Assembly: GCA_964421875.1 (NCBI GenBank)
Contig: CAYQZD010000045.1
Coordinates: 1-27,757 of the forward strand
Direction of reading: 5' to 3'
Origin: CAYQZD01 sp964421875
GTDB taxonomy: Bacteria; Electryoneota; Tariuqbacteria; Tariuqbacterales; Tariuqbacteraceae
Length of the DNA stretch: 27,757 nucleotides
Shown here: positions 16,074 to 21,614 of the stretch, piece after piece
How positions within the stretch are numbered: position 1 is the stretch's first letter
How the letters are laid out: every line of letters starts with the position of its first letter
Notes under the pieces: generated by a model
Database searches by the model: none
Seen by the model: only the letters and a program-made list of their open reading frames with translations
What the model was told of the DNA's origin: nothing
Translations under genes and position numbers: made by a program

Positions 16074-16859
16074 ATGACCAACACCGACAGCATAAAACTA
16101 ACCCCTAACCCCCAATCCCTAAATCCTGAACTCGCTTGCGTGATTTTAGCGGCGGGGAAGGGGCGGCGGATGAAATCGGATATTCCCAAGGTGCTGCACC
16201 TTTTGGCGGGGAAGCCGCTTATCGACTATGTGGTGGAGACGGCGCGGGAGTCGGGCGCGGAGCGGGTGGTGGCGGTGGTGGGGCACGGGCGGGAGCTGGT
16301 GATGGAGCGCCTCCGGGGGCGGGTGGAATTCGCGGTGCAGGCGGAGCAGTTGGGGACGGGTCACGCGGCGCAGATGGCTGAGGGGGCGCTGGGGGATTTC
16401 CCCGGCGGAGCGCTGGTACTGTCCGGGGATGTGCCTCTGCTGCGGACGGAGACGGTGCGGGAACTGGTGGATATGCACCGGCGGGAGGGGAATGTGTGCA
16501 CGCTGGTTTCCTGCGAATTTGAAGACCCTTCCGGTTACGGCAGGATTATTCGGGGGGAGGGGAGCGAGGTGACCGCGATTATTGAGCACAAGGACGCTTC
16601 GCCGGAGCAGCGCGAGGTGCGGGAGATTAATTCCGGTATATACCTGGTGGAGGTGAAGGCTTTGTTCGAGGCGCTTAAGGCGGTTCGGAACGACAATGTC
16701 CAGGGGGAATATTACCTCACCGACATTGTGGCATATTTCGTAGGGAAGGGTTTGCGCGTGGGGGGGCTGATGGTGAAGGACCCGCTGGAGATTGCGGGAG
16801 TGAATTCGGTTCAGGAACTGAAGAGTCTGGAGGCGGAGTATATCCGCCGGAACTCTTGA
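16074..16859 (+). CDS. GlmU-type UDP-GlcNAc pyrophosphorylase, uridyltransferase domain only
   Basis: This 261-residue nucleotidyltransferase matches the N-terminal half of GlmU, which joins UTP and GlcNAc-1-phosphate to make UDP-GlcNAc for peptidoglycan and LPS. All landmark motifs are present: LAAGKGRRM, IPKVLH, QAEQLGTGHA, GDVPLL, GYGRI, EHKDA, EINSGIYL and NVQGEYYLTD. The left-handed beta-helix acetyltransferase half of normal GlmU (about 450 residues) is absent: the protein stops just after VNSVQELKSLEAEY, at the domain border, and no such sequence follows in any frame I checked. The acetyl step would need another enzyme. The start is uncertain: ATG 16074 gives 22 odd leading residues (TPNPQSLNPEL), while GTG 16140 begins at the nucleotide-binding loop; neither has a clear ribosome site. 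Confidence 0.88.
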   Translation: MTNTDSIKLTPNPQSLNPELACVILAAGKGRRMKSDIPKVLHLLAGKPLIDYVVETARESGAERVVAVVGHGRELVMERLRGRVEFAVQAEQLGTGHAAQMAEGALGDFPGGALVLSGDVPLLRTETVRELVDMHRREGNVCTLVSCEFEDPSGYGRIIRGEGSEVTAIIEHKDASPEQREVREINSGIYLVEVKALFEALKAVRNDNVQGEYYLTDIVAYFVGKGLRVGGLMVKDPLEIAGVNSVQELKSLEAEYIRRNS

Positions 16860-16943
16860 AGCGGCTGTCGAGTTTATAATATTGTAAGCGGAGTAAATTC
16901 TCCGCCAGCCTTGAAAATTATACTTTGACACCCGATAAAAAAC

Positions 16944-16986
16944 TTGACTTTTTATTTATTTTTGCTAATATTTAACTACTGTGAAG
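16944..16986 (+). promoter_or_regulatory. Promoter and conserved leader of the secreted protein gene
   Basis: TTGACT (16944-16949) and TAATAT (16966-16971) are separated by 16 bases, with TGC just before the -10 box (extended -10). The -10 box is part of a 21-base element repeated at 6113. A small hairpin GGTTT-GTGT-AAACC follows at 16986-16999 in the leader. Confidence 0.7.
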
Positions 16987-17045
16987 GTTTGTGTAAACCG
17001 ATGAGGGAAGTGGTTTTTTTCACATCTTTTTTGGAGACACCGCCG

Positions 17046-17573
17046 ATGAAGAAGCTGTTAATAATGTTAGTTGCGCTTTCGATTACCATAACTGCTTATG
17101 CGCAATACCGGGAGACCGGTTCCGCACCCAGCATCAAGAGCCGGTTCACCAATCCGAATCTGGGATTATTCGATTTTTTTAATAATCCCAACCTCGATAT
17201 GTCCCACAGTTTCAGTATGGGATATTCTACCTCATCGAGCGGGAGCGCATTGCAGCAGATGTACCTTAACAGCATCCGTTACCGGTTATCCGAGCCTTTG
17301 ACTTTGAACCTTCGCCTTGGTTTTTCGCATCTGCCCTATTCATCTTTCGAAGGGGGGCAGTCTGAAGGCAGCGCCGCTTTTATGGGGAGTGCGAATTTAC
17401 AGTATCGGCCTTCTAAGAATCTGTTCCTTACCCTTGGTTTCTCCAATATTCCCTATTATTACTACCCTTACGGTATGGATGGGTATGATTGGTATAGTAA
17501 TCCCTACCGTTCCACCAGTCTGCCCTTCACAGCTCGGCCGGAAGTTTTTTCTCCCGGTTTCGACGACAGATAG
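17046..17573 (+). CDS. Secreted protein of unknown function, Tyr/Pro-rich C-terminus
   Basis: A 175-residue protein I do not recognise. MKKLLIMLVALSITITAYAQ is a clear signal peptide with an AYA-Q cleavage site. The mature part alternates polar and hydrophobic residues (FSMGYSTSSSG, LTLNLRLGFSHLPYSS, ANLQYRPSKNLFLTLGFSNI), suggesting a small group of outer-membrane beta strands, then a YYYYPYGMDGYDWYSNPY segment and a disordered tail. The protein does not end in the aromatic residue usual for barrels. ATG 17046 is chosen for the signal peptide and GGAG at 17033-17036; upstream in-frame starts (16944, 17001) add non-signal residues and lie in the promoter or leader. With its own promoter and terminator it is a single-gene unit and may be well expressed. 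Confidence 0.8.
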   Translation: MKKLLIMLVALSITITAYAQYRETGSAPSIKSRFTNPNLGLFDFFNNPNLDMSHSFSMGYSTSSSGSALQQMYLNSIRYRLSEPLTLNLRLGFSHLPYSSFEGGQSEGSAAFMGSANLQYRPSKNLFLTLGFSNIPYYYYPYGMDGYDWYSNPYRSTSLPFTARPEVFSPGFDDR

Positions 17574-17608
17574 CGGCGGGATTATGGTATTTTCCTTATA
17601 TGATTTAC

Positions 17609-17635
17609 GACCGAGGACGACCTCGGTCTTTTTTT
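17609..17635 (+). terminator. Rho-independent terminator
   Basis: A perfect 8-bp stem GACCGAGG-ACGA-CCTCGGTC followed by seven T residues, 35 bases after the stop of the secreted protein gene. Confidence 0.93.
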
Positions 17636-17683
17636 GGTTACATTAGCCAATTTCGTTCATTATAAAACCCACCGGGTTATTTT

Positions 17684-18265
17684 ATGACGCAGAAAAGAAT
17701 TGGGAAGGGGATATCGGGGCGGCGGGATAGCAATTCCGGTTCAGCCGCCGGTAAATGGATAATCGCGCTGTTGGTGATAAACTTGATATTGGTGGTCAGG
17801 CTCTCCTGGATTGTGGGGAAGATGACTCCGTCGGCTCCTTCTCAGAAAGCCGGGCGGGCGGTTTACAAGGGACCGGATGAAGCAGTAAAGGAAACCGAAA
17901 GTTCTCGCGCTGCGGAATTGAAGCCGCCACCTGAGGGTGAGGACATTTCTCCGGCTGAGGTTCCATTGCCGTTGAGGGTTGAAGTTTTGAACGGCTGCGG
18001 AGTGGCGAAACTGGCTTCCAAAGCGGCGGATTACCTTCGCAGCCGGGGTTACGATATTAGGGACGTGGGCAACGCCAAACATAAGATGTACGCCAGGACT
18101 ATTATTTATTTGCGGATTCAGAATCAGGAATTAGGTGAGGCTTTAGCGGCGGCGATAGGGTTATCCCCGGGGCAGGTGCAGATTGAACCTGATCCCGCTC
18201 TGGTGGACATCGACGCCACCTTGATAATCGGGCACGATTACGGGGAGTTGGCGTTTTCCAGGTGA
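17684..18265 (+). CDS. Membrane-anchored LytR_C domain protein
   Basis: A 193-residue protein with a basic N-terminus (KRIGKGISGRRDS), one transmembrane helix (WIIALLVINLILVVRLSWIVG, about residues 25-45), a proline/charge-rich linker, and a C-terminal LytR_C domain (about 95-190) beginning LRVEVLNGCGVAKLASKAADYLRSRGYDI. This domain occurs at the end of LytR-CpsA-Psr cell-wall ligases and alone in envelope proteins; its ligand is not well established. Topology places the domain outside the inner membrane. The catalytic LCP domain is absent. No good ribosome site precedes ATG 17684. The terminator at 17609 separates it from the previous gene. Confidence 0.85.
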   Translation: MTQKRIGKGISGRRDSNSGSAAGKWIIALLVINLILVVRLSWIVGKMTPSAPSQKAGRAVYKGPDEAVKETESSRAAELKPPPEGEDISPAEVPLPLRVEVLNGCGVAKLASKAADYLRSRGYDIRDVGNAKHKMYARTIIYLRIQNQELGEALAAAIGLSPGQVQIEPDPALVDIDATLIIGHDYGELAFSR

Positions 18266-18389
18266 ATCAATAATAATGAGTTTCATATCGTGGCGCAGAA
18301 TCCACGCACTCTGCGCTATATAGCTTTAAGACAAGTGATTACTTCCGACTGCGAAGAGTCGACGGCATATTCTATAATAATAGTTACTT

Positions 18390-18415
18390 GTTGTCGGGTG
18401 CGGGGGTCCGACAAC
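18390..18415. repeat. GTTGTCGG / CCGACAAC hairpin
   Basis: A perfect 8-bp inverted repeat with a 10-base G-rich loop. No T-tract follows. Confidence 0.6.
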
Positions 18416-18483
18416 ACCGATGTGGGCAAATTAAGGTTTCCGCTTTGGTAAAGATCCGACTTAACAAAACTGGTGGGTTAAAA

Positions 18484-18787
18484 CCAATAGTGTCCCGAAA
18501 AAAATTCTTTAGACTAAATGATTGTATATATGATACTTATTAATAATCCCCCCTACCCCCCCTTTAAAAAAGGGGGGAACAAGGCAAGAGAATCTGTTAC
18601 ACGTTGGAAATGAGCGGTTTTTTCCCCTTTGGAAAAGGGGGATTAAGGGGGATTTCTTACTTACTAAAAAGGCATTATTCCTGTTAATATCGCAGGAAAG
18701 CCGGGTAAAAAAAGTCTTTTAAACCTATTGGTTTCCTATAAGTTTCAACAATATCTTAGGTTGTAAAATTTCCCGGGACAGCATTGG
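18484..18787. mobile_element. MITE-like element with CCAAT..TGTCCCG inverted ends
   Basis: The left end CCAATAGTGTCCCG and the inverted right end (CGGGACAGCATTGG at 18774-18787) match at 12 of 14 positions. Inside lie two inverted copies of a CCCCC-type palindrome (about 18546-18580 and 18618-18653) and no usable reading frame. The element sits between a truncated GGTGGGTTAAAACC (18472-18485) and a nearly complete TTGGATTGAAACCCACCCTACG, so it appears to have landed inside a hairpin repeat, perhaps duplicating about 12 bases. Confidence 0.6.
18546..18653. repeat. Inverted pair of CCCCC/GGGGG palindromes
   Basis: AATCCCCCCTACCCCCCCTTT...AGGGGGGAA on the left is mirrored by TTTTTTCCCCTTT...AAAAGGGGGATTAAGGGGGATT on the right. 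The single copy at 20589 is a member of the same family. Confidence 0.7.
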
Positions 18788-18846
18788 ATTGAAACCCACC
18801 CTACGATTGTGGTAATCATCATTAAAGAAACAATATGGAGAAACGG

Positions 18847-20361
18847 ATGGAATTTCTGAAGGAACTTTATATCGAGCACATAAACTCCGGAGCGTGCTCC
18901 GGAGCGGGGCGGTGGACTCCGGTAGAAGACCGCAAGTTGAATACATCCTACAATCCCACCACCGGCGAGCCTATCGCCCAGGTTGCGCAGGCTTCCGAGG
19001 AGGATTATGAGGCGGTGATGTCGGTGGCGGTGGAAGCGTTCAAGGAATGGCGGATGATTCCTGCGCCGAAGCGGGGTTTGGTGGTGCGGGATTTGGGGGA
19101 GGCGCTTCGCGCCAAGAAGGACCCGTTGGGAAAGCTGGTGACACTGGAGATGGGGAAAATCGTGCAGGAAGGCTGGGGCGAGGTTCAAGAGATGATAGAC
19201 ATCTGCGATTTTTCATTGGGGCTGTCCCGCCAGCTTTACGGATTGACGATGCATTCGGAGCGTCCTCAGCACCGGATGTACGAGCAGTGGCATCCACTGG
19301 GAGTGGTGGGTGTTATATCCGCCTTTAATTTTCCGGTGGCAGTGTGGAGTTGGAATGCGGCTCTGGCGGCGGTGTGCGGCGATGTCACGCTGTGGAAACC
19401 GTCTTCGGAGACGCCTTTGACCGCAATCGCGGTGCAGCATATCTGCAACGATGTGATGAAAGCTCACAATCTTGAGGGGATTTTTAATTTGGTTGTGGGG
19501 CGGGGATCGGTCATCGGTGAAAAGTTAGTAAACGACCGCCGTATTCCCCTGATTTCCGCCACCGGCTCATGCGAGATGGGTTACCGCATAGGGCGGGTAG
19601 TGGGGGAGCGGCTGGGGCGGACGATTTTAGAGCTGGGGGGCAACAACGGCATAATAGTGGACGAGAGCGCGGACCTGGATATAGCGGTGAGGGCGGTTTT
19701 GTTCGGCGCGGTAGGGACTTCGGGCCAACGCTGCACTTCTACGCGGCGGGTTTTCCTGCAGAAGGGTATCGCCCAAGAATTCAGGGAGAAGCTGGTATCG
19801 GCTTACAAGCAGGTGCGTATCGGCGACCCGCTGGAGGAGAACACACTGATGGGTCCGCTGGTCAATGAAGCTGCGGTAAGTATAATGATGACGGCGCTGG
19901 AGACGATTAAGGAGTCCGGCGGCAGAATAATATACGGCGGGAAGCGTATCGACCGTCCGGGCTTTTTCGTGGAGCCTACGATAGCAGAAGCCGGACCTCA
20001 TTGGGATATTGTGCACGAAGAGACTTTCGCTCCGATACTTTACCTTATTGAATATGAGACTTTGGAGGAAGCGATCGAGTGGCACAACGAGGTGCCTCAG
20101 GGGCTGTCTTCGGCGATATTCACCAGCAATCTGCTGAATGCAGAGACCTTTCTTTCGCATCGAGGCTCCGACTGCGGCATCGCCAATGTCAATATCGGGA
20201 CTTCCGGGGCGGAGATAGGGGGAGCTTTCGGCGGTGAGAAGGAGACCGGCGGGGGCCGCGAGTCCGGCTCCGACTCCTGGAAAGCCTATATGCGGCGTCA
20301 GACCAACACCATCAACTGGTCGCGAGAACTGCCGCTGGCGCAGGGGATAAAATTCGATTAG
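18847..20361 (+). CDS. Aldehyde dehydrogenase, ALDH7 (antiquitin) type
   Basis: A full-length NAD-dependent aldehyde dehydrogenase. ALDH7 enzymes oxidise alpha-aminoadipic semialdehyde (piperidine-6-carboxylate) in lysine breakdown. The catalytic Cys is in GTSGQRCTSTRR (C300 counted from ATG 18835) and the general-base Glu in LELGGNN (E266). Family-specific stretches include VISAFNFPVAVWSWNAALA, TGSCEMGYRIG, MGPLVNEAA, HEETFAPILY, GSDCGIANVNIGTSGAEIG and FGGEKETGGGRESGSDSWK, which closely follow animal and bacterial antiquitin. ATG 18847 is preferred because GGAG at 18837-18840 is 6 bases upstream; ATG 18835 adds four residues. No lysine-pathway neighbour is present, so the substrate remains an inference from family. 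Confidence 0.94.
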   Translation: MEFLKELYIEHINSGACSGAGRWTPVEDRKLNTSYNPTTGEPIAQVAQASEEDYEAVMSVAVEAFKEWRMIPAPKRGLVVRDLGEALRAKKDPLGKLVTLEMGKIVQEGWGEVQEMIDICDFSLGLSRQLYGLTMHSERPQHRMYEQWHPLGVVGVISAFNFPVAVWSWNAALAAVCGDVTLWKPSSETPLTAIAVQHICNDVMKAHNLEGIFNLVVGRGSVIGEKLVNDRRIPLISATGSCEMGYRIGRVVGERLGRTILELGGNNGIIVDESADLDIAVRAVLFGAVGTSGQRCTSTRRVFLQKGIAQEFREKLVSAYKQVRIGDPLEENTLMGPLVNEAAVSIMMTALETIKESGGRIIYGGKRIDRPGFFVEPTIAEAGPHWDIVHEETFAPILYLIEYETLEEAIEWHNEVPQGLSSAIFTSNLLNAETFLSHRGSDCGIANVNIGTSGAEIGGAFGGEKETGGGRESGSDSWKAYMRRQTNTINWSRELPLAQGIKFD

Positions 20362-20480
20362 TTGTTTGCCTTGAAAATAGCGGTGGCATCAATACGCGAG
20401 CCGCGGAATTTAATTCATCGCAGCGCGATAATTCGCGAAGAGAATCCATCGAATGATGGGCAGGAGGTGCTATTTATAAA

Positions 20481-20518
20481 CCGCCGGTTCCGGCTGTTGG
20501 GAGCCGGCGGTTTTTATT
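20481..20518 (+). terminator. Rho-independent terminator after the ALDH gene
   Basis: An 11-bp stem CCGCCGGTTCC / GGAGCCGGCGG (one G-U pair) with an 8-base loop is followed by TTTTTATT. It lies 120 bases beyond the stop. Confidence 0.9.
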
Positions 20519-20522
20519 AAGC

Positions 20523-20550
20523 AACAAGTAACAAGTGTCAAGTGTCAAGT
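20523..20550 (+). repeat. NNCAAGT heptamer array (4 units)
   Basis: AACAAGT, AACAAGT, GTCAAGT, GTCAAGT, followed by CCACCC. It begins 4 bases after the terminator T-tract and not at a stop codon, unlike the other arrays. Confidence 0.85.
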
Positions 20551-20578
20551 CCACCCTTTAAGACCACCATTTTGAATA

Positions 20579-21571
20579 ATGATAATAATCGATAATCCCC
20601 CCTGTCCCCCCTTTAGAAAAGGGGGGAATGGTTTAAAAGCCGAATCCATAAAGAAGTGTTTACTTGTTTTATCGTTTATGGTATTGCTGTCGACTCAAGA
20701 GGTATTGGTGGGGGAAGAGCGTGCGGGGCCGGTTTATCTATTTCCGGTGAAGGCGGATGTTTCTGTGAAGGATTTGGATTTAGCGCGTCCTTCGGCGGTG
20801 GTCATCGGCTTCTACGGGTCGATATATATCACGGATACGGGGAATGACCGTATCGTGAAGCTTGACCGGGAGTTGCGCCCGGTGAAGCGGACTTCCGGGT
20901 GGGGCAGCGCGCGTGATATGATGGATGAGCCGCGTGACTTGGCTTCGGGGGACGGACTCAACTTTTTCGCGGCGGACTACCGCAACGGGCGGATAGTACG
21001 TTTCGACAATAGTCTGAACTTCCTCTGGGATTTCAGGCTTTCCCGGCTTGACGAGCGGTTCGAATATCCGGTATCGCTGGCGACGTCTTCCTGGGGGGAG
21101 GTGTTTGTTCTGGAGGAGACATCGGGTGAGATAGTAAGTCTGGACCAGTCCGGGGGCAGTAGTGGAGTGATGGGGGGATTCCGGCCCGGCGAATGGAACT
21201 TGAGCGGCGGGGAACGTTTGGCTATGTCGGAGGAAGGTGTGTTGTATGCCGCCGGAGGAAGCAGGAAGGGGATATCACTTTTCGACCGCTATGGAAATTT
21301 CTTCAAGAAAGTACTCCCCGATGCTGCGGTGACGAGTGTGGATTGGGGGGAAGGTTTCCTTTGGGCGGGAGCCGAGGGGGGCGTCATCTGCCTCAAGGAG
21401 GAAGATCCGGTCATTATCGAGTTCATAGGGTGCAAGGCGCCTACAAAGATTGTGGACTTATCGTGCCGTTCCGGGAGGCTGGCGGTGTTGGCGGGGGAGG
21501 TACCGGCGCTTTTGGTTTTCCGGCTTTCCACTTCACCGGCGGGGGTAAAGTGGGAGGTATGGGGTAAATGA
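20579..21571 (+). CDS. Exported NHL-repeat-like beta-propeller protein
   Basis: The reading frame is 330 residues. After a hydrophobic export segment (KKCLLVLSFMVLLSTQEVLVG) there are NHL-like propeller repeats: ARPSAVVIGFYGSIYITDTGNDRIVKLDREL, MDEPRDLASGDGLNFFAADYRNGRIVRFDNSL, FEYPVSLATSSWGEVFVLEETSGEIVSLDQSG, and so on, about five or six blades. Such propellers usually bind proteins or glycans. The 5' end is odd: the only ATG before the export segment (20579) lies in a dispersed repeat and gives DNPPCPPFRKGG, and the next ATG (20678) cuts the hydrophobic stretch. An ATA at 20648 stands where a normal MKK start would be. The gene heads an envelope cluster, 43 bases before the large barrel gene. 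Confidence 0.75.
   Translation: MIIIDNPPCPPFRKGGNGLKAESIKKCLLVLSFMVLLSTQEVLVGEERAGPVYLFPVKADVSVKDLDLARPSAVVIGFYGSIYITDTGNDRIVKLDRELRPVKRTSGWGSARDMMDEPRDLASGDGLNFFAADYRNGRIVRFDNSLNFLWDFRLSRLDERFEYPVSLATSSWGEVFVLEETSGEIVSLDQSGGSSGVMGGFRPGEWNLSGGERLAMSEEGVLYAAGGSRKGISLFDRYGNFFKKVLPDAAVTSVDWGEGFLWAGAEGGVICLKEEDPVIIEFIGCKAPTKIVDLSCRSGRLAVLAGEVPALLVFRLSTSPAGVKWEVWGK
20589..20630. repeat. CCCCCCTGTCCCCCC palindrome overlapping a gene 5' end
   Basis: GATAATCCCCCCTGTCCCCCC followed by CTTTAGAAAAGGGGGGAA, the same family as the pair at 18546-18653. It lies inside the reading frame starting at 20579 and is translated there as DNPPCPPFRKGG. Confidence 0.8.
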
Positions 21572-21614
21572 GAATAAACGGAACTTAAGTTAAGCCGGAT
21601 TAGTTAATTAATGG

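Larger units (their letters stand above)
18266..18834. other. Repeat-rich spacer upstream of the ALDH gene
   Basis: No gene is visible. It contains hairpins GCGCAGA/TCTGCGC (near 18291-18314) and GTTGTCGG/CCGACAAC (18390-18415), a truncated GGTGGGTT repeat, a ~304-bp inverted-end element and the second half of a GGTGG-type repeat. Confidence 0.65.

Noticed and set aside
16146..16931. A 261-residue minus-strand frame opposite the GlmU-like gene
   Set aside because: A shadow frame caused by extreme G-richness; rich in His, Pro and Arg with no recognisable motif, while the + strand has all GlmU motifs.
20455..20520. A possible leader peptide plus attenuator (short ATG frame, AGGAGG, then terminator)
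   Set aside because: The terminator is better explained as the end of the ALDH transcript; the frame is eight codons with no regulatory codon run and no matching downstream operon.
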